From NCBI RefSeq assembly GCF_002915595.1, contig NZ_PQGG01000024.1:38501-102500 (forward strand): DNA of 64,000 nucleotides, written 5' to 3'. Both the position numbers and the translations under genes were made by a program. The DNA is from Zhongshania marina (GTDB lineage Bacteria > Pseudomonadota > Gammaproteobacteria > Pseudomonadales > Spongiibacteraceae). The notes beneath the pieces were generated by a model. That model had not been told where the DNA came from. It ran no database searches and worked only from the letters and a program-made list of their open reading frames with translations. Shown in pieces: positions 17,424-28,590 of the stretch (position 1 is its first letter; each line of letters begins with the position of its first letter).

Positions 17424-17924
17424 ATGAATTTTGTAGAAGAACACATTTTTGATGCCCCCCTTGAAGCCGTCGAGCGCATGTATTTTGACACCGCATTTTG
17501 CCCGCGTAAGTATGAAGAGCTGGGTCTTGAAAATATCAAGGTTGTGGGCAGTAGCGACGATCCAGAACAGTATTTTGTCGACTGCAGTTTTGTTATGGAG
17601 CCCTCTCTGCCACTGCCGGGTTTTATCAAGAAATTTCTACCAGGTGGGGAAAAAATTAGCGTTCGTCAGATTGACCGCTGGAATACTAAAACCCGAAAAG
17701 GCGAACTCGAAATTCAGCTCCAAGGACTGGAAAAAGTACACATCCGAAGCGTAATGACACTAAAGGCTCACGAACGCGGTGCAGTCAACGTAATGCAATG
17801 GACAGTGGAGTGTAAAATTCCTTTAATTGGCAACAAGCTCGCCGATTTTCTTGGCAAAGATATTCGTAGCAAGGCAGCCAATGATCACGCTGCGAGCCTC
17901 AAGATTCTGCAAGACTATCTATAG
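17424..17924 (+). CDS. DUF2505-like (SRPBCC fold) protein
   Basis: A 166-residue soluble protein without signal peptide. The pattern, an N-terminal strand with VEEHIFDAPLEAVERMYFD, a Pro-rich loop SLPLPGFIKKFLPGG, then repeated antiparallel strands (VRQIDRWNTKTRKGELEIQL) and a long C-terminal helix ending LKILQDYL, matches START/SRPBCC-type proteins such as DUF2505, which bind lipids or hydrophobic ligands. Function unknown. Single-gene unit with its own leader, flanked on both sides by an imperfect 30-bp direct repeat. A hydrophobic-ligand protein beside lipid-catabolic genes is suggestive only. Confidence 0.6.
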   Translation: MNFVEEHIFDAPLEAVERMYFDTAFCPRKYEELGLENIKVVGSSDDPEQYFVDCSFVMEPSLPLPGFIKKFLPGGEKISVRQIDRWNTKTRKGELEIQLQGLEKVHIRSVMTLKAHERGAVNVMQWTVECKIPLIGNKLADFLGKDIRSKAANDHAASLKILQDYL

Positions 17925-18185
17925 CCTAGCTTGCGCGCCATAAGTCATGAATAAGCATGTCTTTTATATCTTGTGCTCTTGCGGTTCAGCAGATAGATCA
18001 ATGAGGTTAGAGTCGTTGAAGTAGATAATTGCTTAAATCAACGACACTGTTTCTAATTATTCCCGCCAATTATTACCGCGTATCTGCCTTGTCGCTTGCG
18101 GACAATCTCTGACGTTTGCCTACCGCATTCAAAAACCATTCTCTGTCACACTTTGTAAATAATGATAAGTAGGTGTGGAGAGGGT

Positions 18186-20636
18186 ATGCCCATGTGGCAA
18201 AGAAATCTGACGGGGTTTGGCGCGCTTTTAATTGGCGCGGTGCTTTCAGCCTGTGGCGGTAGTTCTGGTGGGAGTCCGCAGGGCGGCAGCAGCGTTGGTG
18301 GCGGGAATGCGCCGGCAGGCAGTCAGGAAGAATTTTTTCGCACCAATTTGCAAACCTCCTCGGGCTTTTGTCGCACCTGTCATATTCCCAATGGCGTAGC
18401 GGATACTGATGATGGTCGCGGTTTGATGTTGAGCAGCAATACCGCAAACGATTTTGCTAATTTGCGTTCGGCTTGGGAGGGGCTTGGTGGCGGTGTGGAC
18501 AGCAGCCCGCTGTTGCTTGAGCCCAGTGATCCTGCAGAACCCCATAGCGGTGGTAAGCCGTGGCCAAAAGGTAGCGCGCCGTATGAGGCAATGCGCAGTT
18601 TGCTAAGTTGTTGGGACAATCCCGAAACCTGTACCTTGAGTGGTGGCGGTAATGACATTCCCGCCGACTTAGCTCCCTTGTTAGGAAGTGCCCACGGTGG
18701 GCATGCGTGGTTTGATTACTGTGCCGATAATGGCAGCGGCGCGCCGCGCTCTGACGCGGCGGTGTTGCCGGAAGATCCCCGCGCGCTTGTGCAGCCAGGT
18801 TTTAATGATGGTCGCGCAGTGCACTTTAATGCGTTTTGGAAAGATTGCCATATTGACCCTGATTTGGTGGGGGAGAAGCCCCATCCAAAAACCTGTGGTG
18901 AGTTGCGTACCTCAACGCGTCGCGGCGAGGTGATTATGGGCGCTGCGCCGATGAAGCAGGCCGACGGCAGTTATTTAAAGTATGAGGATGGGGAGATAGT
19001 TCGTCCGGGTTCAACGTTTGCCGGTGACAATCCCCACGGCTTTTCTGCTGTTCCGGCGAGCTTGTACAACCAGCTGTGGTTGATTTGGGGTATGCCTGGC
19101 CGCCCAGATAATTTTGATGAGTTGGCGTCTGAGCGCTATGGTTTTGGCCCCTTGTCGGTGAACAACCCTTATCCTTTGATGGGGGAAGACCCTAACCTCA
19201 CTAATGGCGGCAGTGGTCGCTTACCGATCGGTTTGATTCAAACCCGTATGGAAGATGGCAGCTACAGCGGTGAGATTAGCCATAATTGTCAGGGCTGCCA
19301 CAGCACCACGGTAAACAATCAAATTGTTTATGGCGGCGGTGGTTCCTTGCTGGATGCTACGGTGGTGTCGCGAGATTTTGCGGCCTTTGGCTCGGTGGTT
19401 GGTATTGCGATAGATCGCCTAGGTTTAGCGGGGCGGGTGCGCGGTACTAATAATGCGCAGTTTTCTAATATCACTGCATTAACAGGGTTTAAAACACCGC
19501 AGCAGTTTGCTGATGTCATGCGCAACGGTACTACGGGAACAGGCGATACTCCGGCGTGGTGGAATGTTGGCCGTCGGCCGGTGAAGTTTGTTGACGCGAT
19601 GTTTCCCGGTGATGCGGTGCGGGTGGACTTTGCCCTGTTTCAACCTCTGCTAACGAATAAGTACGGCCTGCCTGAGCAGGACCCAACTTGGATTAGTGAT
19701 CATGTGCAAGATGGCGATCACTACATCATGTCGCAAAAATCGCCGGAGTATCTCGGTGAGTTTGATGAATCGTTGGCAGAGCAGGGCGCGATTCTGTTTC
19801 ATACCAAAGACCTATGGGCGAGCAACTTAAATAATCCGGTACAGCGACCCGAGGGTGGCAACGGCAGTTGCGCGAGTTGTCATGGTGCGTATTCGCCGCG
19901 CTTTGTGAATGACCCTGCTTATTTGGCAGACCCTGTATTGGAGGGGATTGCCAGCAATGTGGTGGCTATCGATATTATTGATACAGACCGCGTGCGTTTT
20001 ACAACGTACAACGACGGCACCAACGAGGCGATGTCGACGACTAGCGTTGCTTATCCTGAGACAGAGGGCAGCAGCCAAGATTGTCGTGTGCAAAATATGC
20101 CGGGTATGCAGGTAGATGCAAACGGCAATGATCGGCCGCGGGGTTATGCCGCACCGCCGTTATATGGTGTGTGGGCAACCGCGCCGTATTTACATAATGG
20201 CTCGGTACCCGATGTGTGGAGTTTGTTGGATTCTGCCGAGCGGCCTGCGGTGTGGCGGCGGGTTTCTAAGGAGGCCCGCGCCGATCAGAAAGGGCAGGTA
20301 GTGATGGGTTTTGAAACGGATTTTCAGCGCGGTTACGATCAAAGCAAAATGGGTTGGCGATTTGATGAGTTGAATTGCGAGTTTGGTGCCTCGGTGCCGA
20401 GTTTGGAATGTAACCCGCTTAACGATGTGAGTGATTTTTTCTTGTCGGAATTGTTCGGCAATTTACTCTTGGCGTGGAATATTACCAACCCGCCGTCCTT
20501 AAGTAATTCTGATATTGAGGGACGTAAGGTCTACAACACGCGGCATTTTAGTCAAGGCAATGGCGGCCATGTGTTTAGCGATGTACTCAACGATGGCGAG
20601 CGGCGGGCGATTATTGAATACCTGAAAACCCTTTGA
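18186..20636 (+). CDS. RoxA-like c-type cytochrome lipoprotein with three haem motifs (copy 2)
   Basis: 816 residues from ATG 18186, chosen over 18162 because GGAGAGG precedes it and the lipoprotein signal (GAVLSAC, Cys23) then has normal length. A Gly/Ser linker with SPQGGSS follows. Haem motifs: CRTCH (62-66) in an extra N-terminal domain of about 130 residues that also has EPHSGGKPWP; CQGCH (368-372); CASCH (562-566), 194 residues further. APPLYGVWATAPYLHNGSVP near residue 655 and the C-terminal GNGGHVF plus IIEYLKTL are shared with the other copies. The two-haem core resembles rubber oxygenase RoxA and dihaem peroxidases (MauG/CcpA superfamily). Outer-membrane anchoring is likely. Oxygenase versus peroxidase activity cannot be decided from sequence. 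Confidence 0.82.
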   Translation: MPMWQRNLTGFGALLIGAVLSACGGSSGGSPQGGSSVGGGNAPAGSQEEFFRTNLQTSSGFCRTCHIPNGVADTDDGRGLMLSSNTANDFANLRSAWEGLGGGVDSSPLLLEPSDPAEPHSGGKPWPKGSAPYEAMRSLLSCWDNPETCTLSGGGNDIPADLAPLLGSAHGGHAWFDYCADNGSGAPRSDAAVLPEDPRALVQPGFNDGRAVHFNAFWKDCHIDPDLVGEKPHPKTCGELRTSTRRGEVIMGAAPMKQADGSYLKYEDGEIVRPGSTFAGDNPHGFSAVPASLYNQLWLIWGMPGRPDNFDELASERYGFGPLSVNNPYPLMGEDPNLTNGGSGRLPIGLIQTRMEDGSYSGEISHNCQGCHSTTVNNQIVYGGGGSLLDATVVSRDFAAFGSVVGIAIDRLGLAGRVRGTNNAQFSNITALTGFKTPQQFADVMRNGTTGTGDTPAWWNVGRRPVKFVDAMFPGDAVRVDFALFQPLLTNKYGLPEQDPTWISDHVQDGDHYIMSQKSPEYLGEFDESLAEQGAILFHTKDLWASNLNNPVQRPEGGNGSCASCHGAYSPRFVNDPAYLADPVLEGIASNVVAIDIIDTDRVRFTTYNDGTNEAMSTTSVAYPETEGSSQDCRVQNMPGMQVDANGNDRPRGYAAPPLYGVWATAPYLHNGSVPDVWSLLDSAERPAVWRRVSKEARADQKGQVVMGFETDFQRGYDQSKMGWRFDELNCEFGASVPSLECNPLNDVSDFFLSELFGNLLLAWNITNPPSLSNSDIEGRKVYNTRHFSQGNGGHVFSDVLNDGERRAIIEYLKTL

Positions 20637-20637
20637 T

Positions 20638-20749
20638 AATTGGGGGCAGTGTAAAAACTCTGCGGCTGGGCGAAAGAAGCGGTAACTTGCTGGCTACCTT
20701 GGTGTATTGACCATCACGCGAGTGATAGTTTTTACACTGACCCCAAATT
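20638..20749. repeat. MITE-like inverted-repeat element
   Basis: The arm AATTGGGGGCAGTGTAAAAA (from 20638) is mirrored by the arm ending at 20748, whose reverse complement starts AATTTGGGGTCAGTGTAAAA. Thirteen bases (CAGTGTAAAAACT) match exactly, with one indel in the G-run. The element is about 110 bp with no ORF, and inside is a small ATCAC-GCGA-GTGAT hairpin. Ends of the TTGGGGTCAG-TAAAA kind are familiar to me from small non-autonomous repeats near Y1 transposases in gammaproteobacteria. It begins two bases after the stop of the 18186 gene and could also act as a terminator. Confidence 0.65.
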
Positions 20750-20890
20750 TGGCCTGGCTTGGCCGGACAATGGGTGGCACGGCTTACCAATATGGACGAT
20801 TGGCGGGTGGTGCATACTGGGCTATAAAATAAGTTCAGTTTGCCCTGTTTTACACTCTATTTGTTGGTGACGGGGCCTCAGGAGTACCGC

Positions 20891-23332
20891 ATGCGCCGTT
20901 TTCGCCTAGCACATAGTTTACTTATCTCAGGCTTGTTATCGCTTGTCGCCTGCGGCGGCGGAAGTAGCGGCAGTCCCCAAGGTGGCAGCAGTGGCACCCC
21001 TAATTCCGGCAATAGTGCTTCGGCAGAAGAGTTTTTTCAAACCCGTTTACAAACGTCGTCTGGATTTTGCCGCACCTGCCATATTCCTGGTGGGGTAGCA
21101 GATACCGCTGAAGGCGATGGTTTGATGTTGTCTACTAATGCCGCTGATGATTTTCGTTTGCTGCGCGCATCTTGGGAGGCCCTTGGTGGCGGAGTGGAAA
21201 GCAATCCCCTATTAATTGAGCCCAGTGATCCTAGTGAACCGCACAGCGGTGGTAAGCCGTGGCCGGTGGGGAGCCAGCCCTATGAAGCTATGCGAACGCT
21301 ATTGGCTTGCTGGGATAATCCAGATAGTTGTGCTTTGAGCGGCGGTGGCAGTGGTCCCGCGCCAGATTTGCAACCTCTGTTGGGTAGCGCGCGGGGTGGC
21401 CACGTCTGGTTTGATTATTGCGCTGCCGATGACAATGGCAATCCTCGTCCAGATAGCGCGGTACTACCTGAAGATCCTCGTGCCTTGGTTCAGTCTGGGG
21501 TTAGTGACGGTCGTGCGGTGGAGTTCAATACCTATTGGGTAGATTGTCATGCCGATCCTGCCTTGGTCGGAGAAAATGCGCATCCGCAAACCTGCGGTGA
21601 CTTGCGTGCCAGTTCCCAGCGCGGTCGTGAGCTGATGGTGGGCAACGGTGAAGTGGGTGCGGGTACTTTCTTCGATGGCGATTATCACGACACAAGTGCC
21701 TTGTTAGCCATACCAGCCAGCTCCTATAACAAGGTGTGGCAGCAATGGGGTTTGATGGCGCGACCAGATAATTTTGACACCTTGCTTGCCGAGCGTTACG
21801 GCATGCCTATTAGCCAAACGCGTAACCCATACCCATTGCCCGGCGAAGATCCTAATACCAGCAATGGCGGCAGCGGTCAGTTGCCTGCCTTTATGACCCA
21901 GATGCGCGGACCCAATGGCGAGTGGACGGGAACCTTGGGTTACACCTGTCACGCCTGTCATAGCGGTGCTGCCGGTTTAGTTGGCGAGGGTGCTGACACC
22001 GGATTCCAATACGGTAGCGGTAATCCCCTGCAGGATATTGCCTTGATGGCGAAGGAGTTGGGGCTGAGTGCGGCGAGCGGATTCGATGGGAAAGGCTTTG
22101 GTGCTATTTTCAGTTTGTTTGGTACCAGCCGTGGGACGAATAATGCGAGCGATGTGAATGTGTTTTTCTTGATTAATCAGGAAGGCGGACCAAGTTTTGA
22201 TGAGCAATTGTTTGGTGTGCTTACCTCTGGATCAACCGCGTCGGGGGATACACCGGCGTGGTGGAATATTGGTCATCGTCCGGTTAAGTTTCAAGATGGT
22301 TATTTTGCCGCTGACTCTAGTCGCGTTGATATGATTTTCTATACCCCAATCGATGGGGTAACAGGTGGCGATGAAGGTGAAAACTGGGTGCGCGATCACG
22401 CGCAAGACGCAGACAAGTGGATGATGTCTTTGAAGTCCCCAGAATATCCATTGCCAATTGATACAGCTTTGGCAGAGCAGGGCGCAATTTTATTCCACAG
22501 CAAAAACTTGTGGGCGAGCGATTTAAACAATACCGTTCCAGAACCCGAGGGTGGCAATGGTTCCTGTGCGAGTTGTCACGGCGCGTATTCGCCACGGTAT
22601 GTGAATGACAGCAGCTACTTGGCCGATCCGCTGATGGAAGGGGTGGCCAGTAATATTGCGCCTAAGCGTGTTATTCGTACTGACCCTGCGCGGGTAGACA
22701 CCAACAACGAAGCGGTTAACCAATATGGTGGCAATAGCTTCTTAGGCTTTTATGAAACCGTTGGCACTGAAAATGACTGTGGCCCACGCAATCGCGAAGA
22801 GGTCAGAGGTGATCGTGAGGTGGGCTATTTAGCACCGCCACTTTATGGGGTTTGGGCCACGGCGCCGTATTTGCACAATGGCTCAGTGCCAGATGTGTGG
22901 GGCTTGCTTGATCCCGAGGCGCGTCCGGCGATTTGGCGCCGAGTATCTACCCCCGCCCGCAGCGATCAGCAGGGTAAAGTGGTAATGGGCTTTGATGTGA
23001 GTATGGCTAGAGCCTACGATCCGCAGAAAATGGGTTGGCGCTACGATGCACTAAGCTGTGGCGAGGGTACCATTCCATTCTTGGACTGCACCCCCGGTAG
23101 TAACGACAGTCCAATATTTCAAGACATACTTAGCCAGCTCTACGGCAATTTAATTTTGACGTGGAACCTTGGGCAGTTGCCGGTCTTTCTGCAGGCGACC
23201 AGACTGCAGGTGGAAGATAGAAAAATTTATAATACCCATTTGTATAGCCAAGGTAATGAGGGTCACGACTTTACTGCGGTACTCACAGACCCAGAGCGGA
23301 AGGCGATTATTGAGTATTTGAAAACGCTGTAA
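20891..23332 (+). CDS. RoxA-like c-type cytochrome lipoprotein with three haem motifs (copy 3)
   Basis: 813 residues from ATG 20891 (SD AGGAG; the ATG at 20840 would put 17 residues before the signal peptide). Lipobox LVAC, Cys21, then the same GSPQGGSSG linker as copy 2. Haem motifs: CRTCH (60-64), CHACH (353-357), CASCH (559-563), the last two 206 residues apart. The N-terminal haem domain, the APPLYGVWATAPYLHNGSVP block and the C-terminal GNEGHDF and EYLKTL are conserved with copy 2. Likely exposed on the outer membrane and involved in oxidation of a hydrophobic substrate or in electron transfer. A strong terminator follows, so it is probably a single-gene transcript. Substrate unknown; RoxA/RoxB relationship is an inference from spacing and motifs. 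Confidence 0.82.
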   Translation: MRRFRLAHSLLISGLLSLVACGGGSSGSPQGGSSGTPNSGNSASAEEFFQTRLQTSSGFCRTCHIPGGVADTAEGDGLMLSTNAADDFRLLRASWEALGGGVESNPLLIEPSDPSEPHSGGKPWPVGSQPYEAMRTLLACWDNPDSCALSGGGSGPAPDLQPLLGSARGGHVWFDYCAADDNGNPRPDSAVLPEDPRALVQSGVSDGRAVEFNTYWVDCHADPALVGENAHPQTCGDLRASSQRGRELMVGNGEVGAGTFFDGDYHDTSALLAIPASSYNKVWQQWGLMARPDNFDTLLAERYGMPISQTRNPYPLPGEDPNTSNGGSGQLPAFMTQMRGPNGEWTGTLGYTCHACHSGAAGLVGEGADTGFQYGSGNPLQDIALMAKELGLSAASGFDGKGFGAIFSLFGTSRGTNNASDVNVFFLINQEGGPSFDEQLFGVLTSGSTASGDTPAWWNIGHRPVKFQDGYFAADSSRVDMIFYTPIDGVTGGDEGENWVRDHAQDADKWMMSLKSPEYPLPIDTALAEQGAILFHSKNLWASDLNNTVPEPEGGNGSCASCHGAYSPRYVNDSSYLADPLMEGVASNIAPKRVIRTDPARVDTNNEAVNQYGGNSFLGFYETVGTENDCGPRNREEVRGDREVGYLAPPLYGVWATAPYLHNGSVPDVWGLLDPEARPAIWRRVSTPARSDQQGKVVMGFDVSMARAYDPQKMGWRYDALSCGEGTIPFLDCTPGSNDSPIFQDILSQLYGNLILTWNLGQLPVFLQATRLQVEDRKIYNTHLYSQGNEGHDFTAVLTDPERKAIIEYLKTL

Positions 23333-23399
23333 TTGATGAGTTGGGCCGGCGGGAAAGCTAGTGTCGGTTTGGCTTGTTAATTTAAAAATTAATAAAACA

Positions 23400-23432
23400 A
23401 AAAGCCATTAAGTTAATTGCTAAATGGCTTTT
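23400..23432. terminator. Bidirectional terminator
   Basis: AAAAGCCATT (23400-23409) pairs with AATGGCTTTT (23423-23432). A-run and T-run on both sides allow termination of the rightward cytochrome gene and the leftward FadH-like gene, which converge here. Confidence 0.88.
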
Positions 23433-23473
23433 CTTTAAAGTTAGGCAAAGTATGGCGCTACATCACTGCGCAT

Positions 23474-25863
<2,390 letters not shown>

Positions 25864-27219
25864 ATGTCAGTGATTCAGTACATTGGTTTAGAACAATTTA
25901 TGGAAGGGGTTGTTAGCCGGAATCCTGGTGAAGTCGAGTTTCATCAGGCTGTCTACGAGGTTGCCGTTGATATTTTTGATTTTATACGTGACAAGCCGGT
26001 CTACCACGAAGCGCAAATTTTACACCGTATCGCTGAGCCAGATAGAGTGGTTTCTTTTCGCGTATGCTGGGAAGACGATGCTGGCAATGTCAGGGTGCAG
26101 CGGGGGTATCGCGTACAGAATAATAATTCCATTGGCCCCTACAAGGGTGGCTTGCGGTTCCACAAAAGCGTTAATCAAAGTATTTTGAAATTTCTCGCCT
26201 TCGAGCAAACCTTTAAGAATAGTTTAACCGGCCTGCCTATGGGCGGCGGAAAGGGAGGCTCTGATTTTGACCCTAAAGGAAAGTCTGATCGTGAAATCAT
26301 GCGTTTTTGCCAGTCGTTTATGACCGAGCTATATCGGCATGTGGGTGAAGACACGGATATTCCCGCCGGTGATATTGGCGTGGGCGCCCGCGAGATCGGT
26401 TATATGTTCGGTCAGTACAAGCGCATAACTAATCGTTATGTTGGTGTGTTAACAGGTAAGGGCTTGGAATGGGGTGGCAGCCTGGTTCGCAAAGAAGCTA
26501 CCGGCTATGGTGTGGTGTATTTTTTAGATCATATGTTTAAACAAGAGAAAACCACCATAGACGGTAAAGTTATTGCGATCTCGGGGGCGGGCAATGTGGC
26601 TACACACGCCGCAGAGAAGGCAATTCAACTTGGCGCTAAGGTTGTCACCCTGTCTGATTCCACTGGTTTTATTCACGATCCCGATGGATTTAATCATGAA
26701 AAAATTCAGTGGGTAGTTGAAAAAAAGAGTCAGGGGCGCGGAAGTTTAGCAAGTTATGTGGATGTTTATTCTGGTGCTACTTTTCATGCCGGAGAAAGGC
26801 CGTGGTCAGTATCCTGTGATGTTGCCATGCCCTGCGCAACGCAAAATGAACTGAATGAGAAAGAAGCTAAAATTCTACTGAAAAATGGCGTGAAGGCGGT
26901 AGTTGAAGGCGCCAATATGCCTTGCAGCAATGATGCTATTGCAGTGCTGCGGAAGGCGCGAATTTTGTTTGGGCCGGCCAAGGCCGCCAATGCGGGCGGT
27001 GTCGCCGTATCCGGTTTGGAAATGAGCCAAAACAGTACGCGAATCAGTTTAAAAGAGGAGCAGCTACAGGGGATGCTGCGTGAGATCATGGGGAATATCC
27101 ATAAGAATTGTTTGGAGTTTGCCGTGCAGGACGATGGCTATGTTGACTATGCCAAGGGGGCGAATATAGCGGGCTTTAAAAAAGTCGCCAATGCGATGTT
27201 AGCGTTTGGAATATTGTGA
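25864..27219 (+). CDS. gdhA: NADP-specific glutamate dehydrogenase
   Basis: 451 residues, close to E. coli GdhA (447). It makes glutamate from 2-oxoglutarate, ammonium and NADPH. Visible: RVQNNNSIGPYKGGLRFH near residue 85, the catalytic lysine segment GLPMGGGKGGSDFDPKG near 122, GDIGVGAREIGYM near 168, and the Rossmann ISGAGNVATHAAEKA near 240. The hexameric class I pattern (GGLRFHKSV, GKGGSDFDPKGKSD) supports NADP specificity. SD GAGGGTGG precedes ATG 25864. Single gene, ended by a strong hairpin terminator. Confidence 0.96.
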   Translation: MSVIQYIGLEQFMEGVVSRNPGEVEFHQAVYEVAVDIFDFIRDKPVYHEAQILHRIAEPDRVVSFRVCWEDDAGNVRVQRGYRVQNNNSIGPYKGGLRFHKSVNQSILKFLAFEQTFKNSLTGLPMGGGKGGSDFDPKGKSDREIMRFCQSFMTELYRHVGEDTDIPAGDIGVGAREIGYMFGQYKRITNRYVGVLTGKGLEWGGSLVRKEATGYGVVYFLDHMFKQEKTTIDGKVIAISGAGNVATHAAEKAIQLGAKVVTLSDSTGFIHDPDGFNHEKIQWVVEKKSQGRGSLASYVDVYSGATFHAGERPWSVSCDVAMPCATQNELNEKEAKILLKNGVKAVVEGANMPCSNDAIAVLRKARILFGPAKAANAGGVAVSGLEMSQNSTRISLKEEQLQGMLREIMGNIHKNCLEFAVQDDGYVDYAKGANIAGFKKVANAMLAFGIL

Positions 27220-27279
27220 AAATAAAAATGCCGGCAGAGATATTTTCTGACAACATTTATTGATGTGCGATATCTCAAA

Positions 27280-27316
27280 AAAAGGTCCAGTGAATAATGA
27301 ATCCACTGGCCCTTTT
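27280..27316. terminator. Terminator after gdhA
   Basis: AAAAGGTCCAGTG (27280-27292) pairs with CACTGGCCCTTTT (27304-27316) with one mismatch; poly-A/poly-T ends make it bidirectional, serving gdhA and the decayed leftward gene. Confidence 0.85.
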
Positions 27317-27342
27317 GTAAGGTGGGATGGCGAATATGAATA

Positions 27343-27966
27343 CTATTTCGCTGCGGCTAAAGCCCCCACTAAGCGTTTGTTGGCTTCAGTCAGCGCTGCG
27401 CTAGCCTTCGCTTTATACCGGTTTGGATCGGCGGTGATATTAATATCTTTAGTGCTAGAAGATCCGCCACTCACTGCGCCAAGTACAGAGGAGAAAACAT
27501 TGGCGGTCTTCTGGAGCCCACTGGTTGAGTCTTCTGTGTTGCCGTAAGCACCAGGAATAACAACGGGAGCTTGAATATACACTTTCGCATTGGGGTCATT
27601 AAAGGTGCTGGTGATGCCGCGCAACCAATCTATGCCGGAACCCGATTTGACCTGAATGCCTTGCCCTGCACTTACCTCTGCGGAATATTCTGCACCTTTG
27701 ATGTCTGAATAGGCATTAGATCTTTATTCGGTTTCGCTGCCAAAGTACACAAAATGCACGATGTAATTCACATTAAGAATAGGGGGTTGTAATTGCTTGG
27801 CTGCATCATAGGCTTCATATGGAATGCTGCCGCCAATAGCTTTGCCCATTAGGCTGCGCCCGCTGGGTGCAAAGGCGATATTTTCCTGGCTGCCGCCGGT
27901 TACCACTTTGAATGACGAGGTGGTTCGTTTGCGGCTGGAGCTTATACGTGAAGGAAGGGGCTTTAG
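27343..27966 (-). pseudogene. Decayed hypothetical gene (in-frame stop, damaged 5' end)
   Basis: One reverse-strand frame is open from 27966 to the stop at 27343 except for a TAA at 27724-27726. Before the TAA it reads FAPSGRSLMGKAIGGSIPYE and ends FVYFGSETE; after it continues RSNAYSDIKGAEYSAEVSAG and ends ANKRLVGALAAAK, so the two parts look like one former protein of about 200 residues. This frame has no ATG near its start; another frame offers ATG 27985 with AGGGGCGA before it, which suggests an additional frameshift. Not recognised. It lies 3' of the yjdM-like gene on the same strand. A sequencing error or readthrough is less likely given two lesions. Confidence 0.5.
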
Positions 27967-27998
27967 CTAGGTATGGTGTCTGCATTCGCCCCTGTGAG

Positions 27999-28340
27999 TT
28001 ACTGACTCTTTTTAACGAACTCCGACTTTAGCATCATTGGGCCGATACCTTTGATATTGCAATCGATGTCGTGATCGCCCTCTACTAGGCGGCCAATTTT
28101 TACCTTGGTGCCAATTTTAGCCGTAGTTGATGTGCCCTTGATTTTGAGGTCTTTAATGAGAGTTACGTAGTCTCCTTCCGCAAGTAGGTTGCCATTGGCG
28201 TCTTTTACAACGAATTCACTTTCCGTTGCAGCGGCTTCGTTAGGATTCCATTCGAATCCGCATTCCGGACAAGATAATACGGCTTGTACTTCATAGACGT
28301 AGCTGGACTCACATTTTGGACAAGGGGGTAGCGTACTCAT
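27999..28340 (-). CDS. yjdM: Zinc-ribbon protein YjdM (PhnA family)
   Basis: A 113-residue protein with N-terminal zinc ribbon [10 protein letters not shown]...[10 protein letters not shown] and the conserved C-terminal domain [20 protein letters not shown] then [16 protein letters not shown]. This matches the YjdM/PhnA family throughout. Despite the PhnA name it is not part of phosphonate C-P lyase, and its role is unclear. It follows the 76-residue gene by 19 nt and the SulP gene before it, so the three are probably one leftward operon. AAAGGAG precedes the ATG. Confidence 0.9.
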   Translation of the reverse strand: MSTLPPCPKCESSYVYEVQAVLSCPECGFEWNPNEAAATESEFVVKDANGNLLAEGDYVTLIKDLKIKGTSTTAKIGTKVKIGRLVEGDHDIDCNIKGIGPMMLKSEFVKKSQ

Positions 28341-28359
28341 TATTTAGCTCCTTTAAAAA

Positions 28360-28590
28360 TTATAAATAAACCGTGAAATCACTTAGGCCAAGTGATTTGA
28401 TTAATGGGACTAATGTATTTAAGTCTTCTGTGGCGATGGGTTTGTCGTCATTGTCGGCAAAAACAAAGGACTTGCTGTGCTTGTCGCGCAGCATAACAAA
28501 CCATTGGGCTTGATTGCCCGGCCTGATTCGCACTTGCGCTTCTTTCCACGCGCCGGTTTTGCCTATGGCAATGGCATTATCTAGTTTCAT
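28360..28590 (-). CDS. Hypothetical 76-residue protein coupled to SulP
   Basis: A small soluble protein: MKLDNAIAIGKTGAWKEAQV, then QWFVMLRDKHSKSFVFADND and a C-terminal LIKSLGLSDFTVYL. Not recognised; no signal peptide, membrane helix or Cys. It overlaps the 3' end of the SulP gene by 14 nt, a sign of translational coupling, and is followed by yjdM. A GAAAGGA SD lies inside the SulP gene. A regulatory or accessory role for the transporter is possible (inference only). Confidence 0.6.
   Translation of the reverse strand: MKLDNAIAIGKTGAWKEAQVRIRPGNQAQWFVMLRDKHSKSFVFADNDDKPIATEDLNTLVPLIKSLGLSDFTVYL

Noticed and set aside
18982..20301. Internal ORFs inside the 18186 and 20891 genes
   Set aside because: All lie within conserved haem-protein coding sequence in other frames.
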